From NCBI GenBank assembly GCA_964602525.1, contig CAZRSA010000113.1, positions 1-8,769 on the forward strand: a stretch of 8,769 nt of DNA. Reading direction: 5' to 3'. Shown here piece after piece: positions 1-6,988 of the stretch. Position 1 is the first letter of the stretch. Each line of letters begins with the position of its first letter. Made by a program: the position numbers and the translations under genes. Under the pieces are notes generated by a model, which was not told where the DNA came from, ran no database searches, and was given only the letters and a program-made list of their open reading frames with translations. This DNA is from Lentisalinibacter sp964602525. Its GTDB lineage: Bacteria; Pseudomonadota; Gammaproteobacteria; Steroidobacterales; Woeseiaceae.

Positions 1-17
1 GTGGAGCCTCTCGCCTC

Positions 18-36
18 CCGCCGGACCGGCCGGCGG
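18..36 (-). terminator. Possible GC-rich hairpin after the peptidase gene
   Basis: A 7-bp perfect inverted repeat, CCGCCGG / CCGGCGG with a 5-base loop, lies 13 bases past the peptidase stop codon on the minus strand. It lacks a following T tract, so it is not a classical intrinsic terminator. In such a GC-rich sequence it may be chance; it could also shield the mRNA 3' end. Confidence 0.25.
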
Positions 37-49
37 TACGGGGCCGCGG

Positions 50-1999
50 CTAGCTACGGTCCGGGCTTTTCAGGTTGTCGTCCAGGAAATCGATGAGCGT
101 GGTGTACCACTCCACCTGGTTCTCGAACTTGGCGAAACCATGGCCCTCGTTGTCCTTGATGATCAGTTCGTACTCGACGTCGTGCTTCTTGAGTTCTTTC
201 TCGAAGTTCAGGGCATGGTCGAGCACCACCCGCGGGTCTTCCCGGCCGTAGGCCATCAGGATCGGCACCTGGATCTTGTCCACGTGATTGATGGGCGAGC
301 GTGCCTCCAGCATTTCCCGTTCCTCTTCCGGGTCGCCCACGTCGCGGATCAGTTCCGGGCGCAGCAGCTTCCACGCCGCGTTGGAGTCGTACAGCAGCGT
401 GATGTCGGTGACGCCCACGTAGTTGATGGCGCACTGGTAGAGGTCCGGCGTGAATGTGGCGCCGGCCATTGCAGCATAGCCGCCATAGCTCGCGCCGTAG
501 ATGCAGATGCGGTCCGGGTCGGCGATGCCCTCGTCGACGGCCCACTGCACCGCGTCCGTCAGGTCGTGCTGCATCTTGCGGCCCCACTCCTTGCGCCCGG
601 CATTGCGAAAGTCCTGGCCGAAGCCCTCGGAGCTGCGGAAGTTGACCTGCAGGACGGCGTAACCCCGGTTCGCCATCAGCTGTACTTCGGAGTTATAGCC
701 CCAGGAGTCCCGCGCCCACGGCCCGCCGTGCACGTTCAGCACCATGGGCAGATTCTTGCCGTCGCTGCCCGCGGGCAGCGTCAGGTAGCTCGGCAGGATG
801 AGGCCGTCACGCGCCTCAATCTCGACGGGCTGCATGGGCGCGAGCATCTCCTCGCGCAGCCACTCGTAGGCGATAGCCAGCTCCTCCATGCGATTGGTCT
901 CGCGGTCGAACAGGTAGTAGGAGGCCGGGTTGCGATCGCTCCAGACGGTAAAGACCATCAGGTCCTCTTTTTTGTTGGCGCTCGACAGCGAGACCTGCTT
1001 GTCCGGGAAAGCGGCCTTGATGGACTTCATCATCTGCTCCCACTTGGGGTCCAGATAGTAGTAGCCGGGCCTGTCGGCATTGAAACTCACCATGACCGGT
1101 CTGTCTTCCACGTCGGAGGCCAGGACGCCGCCCACGTCCACTGTCGGGTGTTCGAAAATCAGATCGCCGAGCTTCCTATTCTCGAGGTCGTACTCGTAGA
1201 TGGCTGCCTTGTCACGCACGCTGCCGTCCGGCTTCTCATTGGAGCGCACCCACATGCGCTCGCCGTCATCGCTGATCCAGACCGGCGTGAAGCCGCCCTC
1301 CGACGCCTTGAACGTAATCAGGGGTTCCCAATCCGCGTCTTCGTCTGGCCGATACAGCACCGTGCGCTTGCCCTCATGAAGTCTAAGTGCACCGATGACA
1401 TCGCCGCCTCCGCTGACGATCCAGCCCTGAAAATCGCCGGGGTTGCGTTCGACCGTCCGGGTCTTTCCGTTGTAGACGTTCATTCTCTCCACGTCCTGAA
1501 CAACACCGCCCTGATAGAGCCTGGGGGTGGAAACCAGGATGTGATCGGGATCGTCCTCGAGCAGGTTCAGCGGCGAAGCGCTTTGAGGGAAGAAAGTGCC
1601 TCCCCGGACCTGGGTCTCCGCCGGCTCGATGAGAGTGCGGGGCTTCGAGCCGTCCTTGTTGACCGCAAAGATGCCGAAGGACTCATTGCCGTCCTTGTCC
1701 ATGAAGAACAGCAGGCGGTCGTTGTTGGCCCACATGTAGCCGCTGACGTCCCGGTCTTTTACCCCGGTGATCGCCTGTGCTTCGCGGGTCTCCAGGTTGA
1801 TCACCGCGATGTTGCGGCGCTGGTTCTCGAACAGCGGGGTCACCGCGGCCAGATATTGACCGTCCGGTGACAGCTGGAAGCTGGTGAACAGCGGGCGCTT
1901 GAAGAAATCCTCGACCGGGATTTCCTCGACCGCCATGGCCGGTGCTGCCAGCATCAGTGCGGCGCTCAATGCCGCGAAATATCGGCTGATCGTCTTCAT
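50..1999 (-). CDS. Secreted S9-family serine peptidase (prolyl oligopeptidase / acylaminoacyl peptidase type)
   Basis: This 649-residue protein probably hydrolyses peptides in the periplasm. Residues 1-23 form a signal peptide (Lys-Arg start, hydrophobic core, APAMA before Val24). Residues about 35-385 are the WD-like beta-propeller (for example FQLSPDGQYLAAV), and about 390-640 are the alpha/beta-hydrolase domain. Visible catalytic elements are the oxyanion segment HGGP (424-427), the nucleophile in GASYGGYA (Ser504), Asp588 in GREDPR and His620 in NEGHGF, so the triad is complete and the enzyme should be active. Length fits the family (about 600-700). The ATG is preceded by AGGAG with 5-base spacing (2005-2009), which supports this start. 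It stands alone downstream of a REP-like repeat, on the same strand as the DUF192 gene. Exact substrate (dipeptidyl-, acylaminoacyl- or oligopeptidase) cannot be read from sequence. Confidence 0.95.
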   Translation of the reverse strand: MKTISRYFAALSAALMLAAPAMAVEEIPVEDFFKRPLFTSFQLSPDGQYLAAVTPLFENQRRNIAVINLETREAQAITGVKDRDVSGYMWANNDRLLFFMDKDGNESFGIFAVNKDGSKPRTLIEPAETQVRGGTFFPQSASPLNLLEDDPDHILVSTPRLYQGGVVQDVERMNVYNGKTRTVERNPGDFQGWIVSGGGDVIGALRLHEGKRTVLYRPDEDADWEPLITFKASEGGFTPVWISDDGERMWVRSNEKPDGSVRDKAAIYEYDLENRKLGDLIFEHPTVDVGGVLASDVEDRPVMVSFNADRPGYYYLDPKWEQMMKSIKAAFPDKQVSLSSANKKEDLMVFTVWSDRNPASYYLFDRETNRMEELAIAYEWLREEMLAPMQPVEIEARDGLILPSYLTLPAGSDGKNLPMVLNVHGGPWARDSWGYNSEVQLMANRGYAVLQVNFRSSEGFGQDFRNAGRKEWGRKMQHDLTDAVQWAVDEGIADPDRICIYGASYGGYAAMAGATFTPDLYQCAINYVGVTDITLLYDSNAAWKLLRPELIRDVGDPEEEREMLEARSPINHVDKIQVPILMAYGREDPRVVLDHALNFEKELKKHDVEYELIIKDNEGHGFAKFENQVEWYTTLIDFLDDNLKSPDRS

Positions 2000-2030
2000 C
2001 TCTGCTCCTGGTGGCGTCTCTGTTCTTCTA

Positions 2031-2088
2031 TGCAGGAGGGGCTTCAGGCCCGACCGGTCAATGAATCGGGGCTGAAGCCCCTCCTACA
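2031..2088. repeat. REP-like long inverted repeat (stem 23 bp, loop 12)
   Basis: The left arm (2031-2053, TGCAGGAGGGGCTTCAGG then CCCGA) pairs with the right arm (2066-2088) at 21 of 23 positions around a 12-base loop. The core GGAGGGGCTTCAG with its complement is typical in style of repetitive extragenic palindromes found many times per genome in gammaproteobacteria. It sits in the spacer between two same-strand genes, about 30 bases upstream of the peptidase start. There is no T tract, so a simple intrinsic terminator is unlikely, but the stem may attenuate read-through from the DUF192 gene or protect its transcript. Family membership is inferred from form and position; copy number in the genome is unseen. 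Confidence 0.75.
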
Positions 2089-2105
2089 TGCCCTTCATGC
2101 ACGTT

Positions 2106-2123
2106 CACGTAGGAGGTCAGCCC
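2106..2123. repeat. Degenerate partial copy of the REP-like arm
   Basis: The stretch CACGTAGGAGGTCAGCCC (2106-2123) resembles the repeat arm GTAGGAGGGGCTTCAGCCC seen as the reverse complement of 2066-2088, but lacks several central bases. It lies 18 bases beyond the intact hairpin and has no obvious partner arm. It looks like the decayed remnant of a second unit of a clustered repeat. Chance similarity is possible because the matching core is short. Confidence 0.4.
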
Positions 2124-2201
2124 GCCCGAATTTGCGACCGATATTAGCCAAAGAGAGTTTCTGAGGCGAGACAGTCCGCTTGTCAGAGCACGGACATCGG
2201 C

Positions 2202-2696
2202 TCAATTCATTGCTATCCGGACGGCCTGACCCACATATACCCGTCGTCCTGGCTCGATACCCAGCCGCGCGGCCACGCCGGCGTTCAATTCCAGCACCGC
2301 GCTCACCGGCCCGCGGGAGTAGACGGACTCCAGCGACAGCGGCTCGGTGTCTGCCGCCACGTTGGCGACGGTGCCGTCGGCGCGGACGAAGACCATGTCG
2401 AGCGGGATCAGTGTGTTCCTCATCCACATGGACACGCGCCGCTCGCCGGGGTAGACGAACAGCATGCCGCGGTCTGCGGCCATCGCCGCTACGTGCATGA
2501 GGCCGCGGGTGCGCTGGGCAGCGTCCAGCGCCAGCCAGACGCCGATGCGGTGACAGGCCAGGCCGCCCTCGACGGTGATGACCGCGCGCCCGAAGGCGGC
2601 GTCGAGTTCCGCAGCGGACCGGGCGTCGGCCCGGGAGACGCCGGGCCGCCCGGTTGCCAGCAGCAGCGTCAGTGCGAGAAGCGCGAACCGGCTCAC
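2202..2696 (-). CDS. Secreted DUF192 family protein
   Basis: A 164-residue protein of the DUF192 family (PF02643), whose biochemical role is not established. The start is GTG at 2696-2694, because a hydrophobic signal segment (FALLALTLLLA, residues 4-14) begins right there, with likely cleavage near Ala23 (SRA before Asp). The family core is clear: RGLMHV (64-69), DRGMLFVYP (75-83), MWMRNTLIPLDMVFV (90-104) and VLELNAG (134-140). Length is normal for exported members. The open frame extends upstream to 3077, but that stretch is Arg/His/Gly-rich and is a shadow of the neighbouring gene. The GTG overlaps the TGA of the upstream gene (GTGA, 2693-2696), and the nearest Shine-Dalgarno-like AGGA is 12 bases off. 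Translation is therefore probably coupled to the upstream gene and the two products are co-expressed. Confidence 0.9.
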   Translation of the reverse strand: MSRFALLALTLLLATGRPGVSRADARSAAELDAAFGRAVITVEGGLACHRIGVWLALDAAQRTRGLMHVAAMAADRGMLFVYPGERRVSMWMRNTLIPLDMVFVRADGTVANVAADTEPLSLESVYSRGPVSAVLELNAGVAARLGIEPGRRVYVGQAVRIAMN

Positions 2697-3367
2697 GGCG
2701 GCAGCGGATCCTGCGACGGCGCCCAGTCGATGCGGCCGCGGAACTCCAGTTCGTCCAGGCTGATGCTGCCGCGGCCGTTCACGGCGGGCAGGGCGGCGGT
2801 GCAGTAGACCCGGCCGGTCACCGCCCGGGTGTCCTCCGGGCCCGGCGCCGGCGCCTGCCGCGTGACGTCGGCCCAGCACTGCTCGCCGCTGTTGGAATAG
2901 AACCGGCTGGAGTGCTCGTCGATGACCGTGACGGTGGCCGCCCGGCCGGTGATGGTGTCGTCCGGGTCCAGGCCGTCGATGCCGACGATGATCACCAGGT
3001 CGGCGTCCGTCGGCGCGATGCGCCAGGCGAAGCGCAGCCGGGCGCCGGCGCCCTCCGGTCGCGGCATGCCCTCGCATTCCAGGGCGTTGCCGCGCCAGTC
3101 GATCGGCGCTTCGATGGCGCCGTACAGCCGGCCTGTCAGGTAGCCGCTGCCGTCCTCCAGGCAGGACCTGGCGTCCGCTTCGGCAAGGGCATCGGCGCCG
3201 GCGCCGGCAGGGGCGTCGCGCTCTTCATCCGCGCAGGCCGGCGCCACGAACAGCAGGCAAAGCACCGGCAACAGCGAATTTTTCCGGCCGGCCGCGGTCC
3301 ACAGGAATCCGCCGGGGCGTGCGGCGGCCCCGGTGCGGCGACGGATATGGCGGAAAGGGAATAACAT
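2693..3367 (-). CDS. Exported hypothetical protein with four conserved-looking cysteines
   Basis: I do not recognise this 224-residue protein. From the ATG at 3367 it has a basic, unusually long N-region (about 31 residues), a hydrophobic stretch LLPVLCLLFVA (32-42) and an Ala-Cys-Ala site (44-46) before DEERD. This suits signal peptidase I. A lipoprotein reading (APAC, Cys45) is less likely because the lipobox is poor. A TTG at 3271-3269 just before the hydrophobic stretch is an alternative start giving a normal-length signal. The mature part has an Ala/Gly/Asp linker, then four cysteines (69, 98, 164, 189) that could form two disulfides in the periplasm. Alternating hydrophobic segments (LVIIVGIDG; ATVTVID; SISLDELEFRGRIDW) suggest a beta-sandwich-like fold. 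It overlaps the DUF192 gene by 4 bases and is divergent from moxR. The gene is convincing from its signal peptide, codon use and coupling; its function is unknown. Confidence 0.75.
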   Translation of the reverse strand: MLFPFRHIRRRTGAAARPGGFLWTAAGRKNSLLPVLCLLFVAPACADEERDAPAGAGADALAEADARSCLEDGSGYLTGRLYGAIEAPIDWRGNALECEGMPRPEGAGARLRFAWRIAPTDADLVIIVGIDGLDPDDTITGRAATVTVIDEHSSRFYSNSGEQCWADVTRQAPAPGPEDTRAVTGRVYCTAALPAVNGRGSISLDELEFRGRIDWAPSQDPLPP

Positions 3368-3404
3368 GCAGCGAAAGTCCCCGGGCGGTGAGCGGGCCGG
3401 CACC

Positions 3405-3430
3405 GGTTTGGCGCGCGACGCCGCCAATCC
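3405..3430. promoter_or_regulatory. Near-perfect dyad over the moxR promoter (candidate operator)
   Basis: GGTTTGGCG (3405-3413) and CGCCAATCC (3422-3430) are inverted repeats matching at 8 of 9 positions across an 8-base spacer. The inner 6 bp (TTGGCG / CGCCAA) match perfectly. The left arm contains the -35 hexamer of the predicted moxR promoter, and the right arm ends just before the -10 box. A dimeric regulator bound here would occlude RNA polymerase. It could also affect the divergent gene that starts at 3367. No regulator gene is visible nearby. Confidence 0.4.
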
Positions 3431-3436
3431 TACAAT
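3408..3436 (+). promoter_or_regulatory. Sigma70-type promoter for the moxR operon
   Basis: A -35 hexamer TTGGCG (3408-3413; 4 of 6 to consensus) and a -10 hexamer TACAAT (3431-3436; 5 of 6) are separated by exactly 17 bases. Transcription would start near 3443, leaving a leader of about 20 bases that contains the GGAGG Shine-Dalgarno before the GTG at 3465. The agreement between promoter position, leader and start codon makes this more than a random match, though it is unproven. Confidence 0.6.
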
Positions 3437-3455
3437 GTCGCGCCCCTTCGGTGCG

Positions 3456-3460
3456 GAGGA
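3456..3460 (+). promoter_or_regulatory. Ribosome binding site deciding the moxR start
   Basis: CGGAGGAAACC precedes the GTG at 3465, giving a full GGAGG core (about 3455-3459) with ideal 5-base spacing. The in-frame ATG at 3435 overlaps the predicted -10 box and has no such site, so the GTG is preferred. Confidence 0.65.
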
Positions 3461-3464
3461 AACC

Positions 3465-4433
<969 letters not shown>

Positions 4434-4456
4434 AAGAAGGCAGAAACGATAGCGGT

Positions 4457-5419
4457 ATGGCGGCGAATGCGTCCCAGGCAACGGCATCCCGGACAGCGGC
4501 CGGCGAGTCTCCGGTCCGGGTCACCCAGGCGGAGCTGATACGCCTGGCCGCGCCGGCCCGCCTGCTGAGCCTGGACGCGATGCGGGCACGGGCCCGCCGG
4601 GGCGGCCAGTATCTCTCCCACTTCAAGGGCCGGGGCATGGAGTTCGCCGAGGCGCGGCCGTACCAGGACGGCGACGACCCCAGGAACATCGACTGGCGGG
4701 TGACGGCGCGCACCGGCAAGCCGTTCACGAAACTGTTCCGCGAGGAACGGGAACGCCCCGTGCTGTTGTGGCTGGATCTGCGCGCGGCCATGCACTTCGC
4801 GACACGGGGCCGGTTCAAGTCGGTGCTCGCCGCGCGGGCCGCGGCGCTGCTGGCCTGGGTGGCGGCGGGCCACGGTGACCGGGTCGGCGGTTTCCTGTTC
4901 GCCGAGGGTTTCCACCAGGAGCTGCGGCCCCGGCTCGGCCGCCGGGCCGTGCTGCGCTTCCTGCACGAGACGGCCGCGGCGCCGGTGTGGGAGCGGGACG
5001 AGTTCGACCTGTCGCGGAGTGCCGCCGCCCTGGAATCCGCCATGGGCGGCCTGCGCCAGGTGGCCAAGACCGGCAGCCTGGTGGTGCTGTTCAGCGACTT
5101 CCGGGACTTCGGCGAGTCCGCCCGGCGCTGCCTGGCGGATATCGGCCGGCACAACGACGTGATCGTGTTCTTCCTGCACGACCCGCTGGAAGAGACTCTG
5201 CCGCCGCCGGGCCGCTACCGGGTGCGCGACGGCCGCGGCGAGGCCACGCTGGAGACGGACAGCCGCCGGCTGCGGGAGCGCTATGCCGAGGAGTTCCGCC
5301 GCCGGCGCGACGGGATGACCGCGCTGTTCGACCGCTACCGCATGCGCTGGGTGGATGCCTCCACCGAAGACGACCCGGTGGAGCTCCTGTCCCGCGTGCT
5401 GGGCCAGCGGCCTCGCTGA
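4457..5419 (+). CDS. DUF58 domain protein
   Basis: A 320-residue soluble protein of the DUF58 family, the usual genetic partner of MoxR. The family signature GRGMEFAEARPYQDGDDPRN followed by IDWRVTAR spans 58-85, and a VWA-like fold follows (LLWLDLRAAM at 103-112, LVVLFSDFRDFG at 208-219, DVIVFFLHDP at 234-243). The metal site looks degenerate: Asp107 is present, but the DxSxS serines are Arg109 and Ala111, so metal-dependent binding as in true VWA domains is doubtful. There are no transmembrane segments, unlike the longer membrane-anchored DUF58 type, so it probably acts in the cytoplasm with MoxR. The ATG at 4457 lies 16 bases after AAGAAGG, which is a long spacing. No better upstream start exists before the moxR stop, and the next internal ATG (residue 42) would cut into the conserved region. 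Confidence 0.93.
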   Translation: MAANASQATASRTAAGESPVRVTQAELIRLAAPARLLSLDAMRARARRGGQYLSHFKGRGMEFAEARPYQDGDDPRNIDWRVTARTGKPFTKLFREERERPVLLWLDLRAAMHFATRGRFKSVLAARAAALLAWVAAGHGDRVGGFLFAEGFHQELRPRLGRRAVLRFLHETAAAPVWERDEFDLSRSAAALESAMGGLRQVAKTGSLVVLFSDFRDFGESARRCLADIGRHNDVIVFFLHDPLEETLPPPGRYRVRDGRGEATLETDSRRLRERYAEEFRRRRDGMTALFDRYRMRWVDASTEDDPVELLSRVLGQRPR

Positions 5420-5432
5420 GGAGAGTGTGACG

Positions 5433-5912
5433 ATGTCCCCGGCCGAACTGCCCCTGCGAGACATCCACCTGCCCGAGCCTGTGGGCTGGTGGCCGCCGGC
5501 GCCGGGCTGGTGGCTGCTGCTCGGCTTCGCGCTGACCGGCGCGGCGGCGTGGGCGTGGCGCGCCTGGCGGCGCCGCACCCGGGTGCGGCGGGCCGCGCTG
5601 GCCGAACTGAAACGCATCGAGAGAGACTATGCGGCCGAGGGAGACGTGGCCCGGCTGGCGCAGGAGCTGTCCACCCTGATGCGCCGCGCGGCCATCACCG
5701 TGGAGGAGCGCCGCCGGGTTGCCGGCCTGACCGGCGAGGAATGGCTCGCCTGGCTGGACAGGGGACTGGACGGCCGTCCGTTCAGCGAGGGGCCCGGTCG
5801 TTGCCTGGCCGAGGCACCCTACCGGCCGGATGCCGAGGAGCAGGTGGTGGACGCCGTGGCACTGCTCGGACTCTGCCGGGCCCGGCTCCGGAACCTGGAG
5901 GCCGCCGCGTGA
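5433..5912 (+). CDS. DUF4381 inner-membrane protein
   Basis: A 159-residue protein of the DUF4381 family, found within MoxR/Bat operons; its molecular role is unknown. The N-terminus LPLRDIHLPEPVGWWPPAPGWW (6-27) is the family hallmark. One transmembrane helix follows (about 26-45), then a basic stop-transfer run (RAWRRRTRVRR) that places the helical C-terminal part (50-159) in the cytoplasm. The ATG at 5433 has GAGGAGAG (5418-5425) upstream, overlapping the DUF58 stop, with suitable spacing. A GTG two codons earlier is too close to that site. It starts 13 bases after the DUF58 gene and its stop overlaps the next start. By position it may link the cytoplasmic MoxR/DUF58 pair to the membrane VWA proteins (inference). 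Confidence 0.9.
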   Translation: MSPAELPLRDIHLPEPVGWWPPAPGWWLLLGFALTGAAAWAWRAWRRRTRVRRAALAELKRIERDYAAEGDVARLAQELSTLMRRAAITVEERRRVAGLTGEEWLAWLDRGLDGRPFSEGPGRCLAEAPYRPDAEEQVVDAVALLGLCRARLRNLEAAA

Positions 5913-6988
5913 GCGGGCTCGGCGACATCGCCGGCCGGCTGGCGGAGGTCGGGTTCGCCTGGCCGTGGGTGTTTTTGCTGCTGCCGCTGCCGTTGCTGGT
6001 GCGCTGGCTGCTGCCGCCGGCGCCCGGCGCGGACAGCGCCGCGCTGCGGGTGCCTTCCACGGCACTGTTTCCGCGCGCCGAGGGCGGCGAACGCGGATTC
6101 GCGCTGCGGCCCCGGCTCGTGCTGGCGGCACTGGCCTGGGCACTGCTGGTGGTGGCGGCGGCCCGGCCCCAGATCGCCGGCGACGCCCTGGAGGCCCCGG
6201 TGACCGGCCGCAACCTGATGCTGGCGGTGGATCTCTCCGGCAGCATGGAGGCCCGGGACTTCACGCTGGGCGGACGCACCGTGAACCGGCTGTCCGCCAC
6301 CAAGGCGGTGGCCGGCGAATTCATCGACCGGCGCGAGGGTGACCGCCTGGGACTGATCCTGTTCGGCGAGCGTGCCTACCTGCAGGCGCCGCTGACCTTC
6401 GACAGGGAGACGGTGAAGACGCTGCTGTTCGAGGCGGTCATCGGCCTGGCCGGCGAGAAGACGGCCATCGGCGACGCCATCACGCTGGCGGTGAAGCGCA
6501 TCCACGAAGAAGGCGGGAGCGGCGTGCCAGCGGGCGAACAGGTGCTCGTCCTGCTGACCGACGGCGCCAACACGGCCGGCGCGATCACGCCGCTGAAGGC
6601 CGCCGAACTCGCCGGCCAGGTCGGACTGAAGATCTACACCATCGGCATCGGCGCGGAGACCATGGAGATTCCCTCGCTGCTCGGCAACCGCATGCGCCAG
6701 GTGAACCCCTCGCTGGACCTGGACGAGGGCACGCTGACGCGCATCGCCGAGATCACGGGCGGGCGCTACTTCCGGGCGACGGACACTGCCTCGCTGCAGG
6801 AGATCTACCGCATCCTGGACGAGCTGGAGCCCGCGGCGAGCGACGAGGGCGGCATGCGGCCCGTGGCGGACGTCTTCTACTGGCCGCTGGGTGCCGCGCT
6901 GCTGCTGATGCTGGCGGGCATGGCCGTGCGGGCGGTGTCGGGCGCCGTGGCGGCATGGCCGCGCGGAGGGCTTGCCCGTGCCGGCTGA
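5909..6988 (+). CDS. batA: BatA-like VWA domain membrane protein
   Basis: A 359-residue inner-membrane protein with two N-terminal transmembrane helices (about 18-34 and 70-86), a VWA domain (about 100-300) and a C-terminal helix (about 322-345). The metal-ion-dependent adhesion site is complete: DLSGS (Asp108, Ser110, Ser112), Thr185 in GEKTAIGD and Asp218 in LLTDGAN. It should therefore bind a divalent metal and mediate protein-protein contacts. The start is GTG at 5909, overlapping the preceding TGA in a GTGA arrangement; the hydrophobic N-terminus begins soon after and fits the family. This suggests translational coupling to the DUF4381 gene. In Bat operons BatA and BatB are thought to form a membrane complex; the Bat names come from Bacteroides aerotolerance work, and the exact function remains unsettled. 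Confidence 0.93.
   Translation: MSGLGDIAGRLAEVGFAWPWVFLLLPLPLLVRWLLPPAPGADSAALRVPSTALFPRAEGGERGFALRPRLVLAALAWALLVVAAARPQIAGDALEAPVTGRNLMLAVDLSGSMEARDFTLGGRTVNRLSATKAVAGEFIDRREGDRLGLILFGERAYLQAPLTFDRETVKTLLFEAVIGLAGEKTAIGDAITLAVKRIHEEGGSGVPAGEQVLVLLTDGANTAGAITPLKAAELAGQVGLKIYTIGIGAETMEIPSLLGNRMRQVNPSLDLDEGTLTRIAEITGGRYFRATDTASLQEIYRILDELEPAASDEGGMRPVADVFYWPLGAALLLMLAGMAVRAVSGAVAAWPRGGLARAG
6965..6970 (+). promoter_or_regulatory. Ribosome binding site inside the batA end for the BatB/BatC gene
   Basis: GGAGGG lies 7 bases before the GTG at 6978 and inside the last codons of batA. It fixes the start of the next gene, which overlaps batA by 11 bases. Confidence 0.7.

Noticed and set aside
140..1870. 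Long open frame on the plus strand opposite the S9 peptidase
   Set aside because: It is an antisense shadow caused by high G/C at third positions. It has no recognisable domain, while the minus-strand frame has a signal peptide and a full catalytic triad.
2141..2148. Possible -10 box (TAATAT on the minus strand) for the peptidase gene
   Set aside because: There is no acceptable -35 hexamer at 16-18 bases, and it is about 145 bases from the start codon with the hairpin in between.
2174..2195. Small inverted repeat GTCCG / CGGAC after the DUF192 stop
   Set aside because: It has only a 5-bp stem with a 12-base loop and no T tract, so it is not supportable as a terminator.
2697..3077. N-terminal extension of the DUF192 frame
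   Set aside because: This stretch lies in another frame over the exported-protein gene and has antisense or shadow composition. The signal peptide begins exactly at the GTG at 2696.
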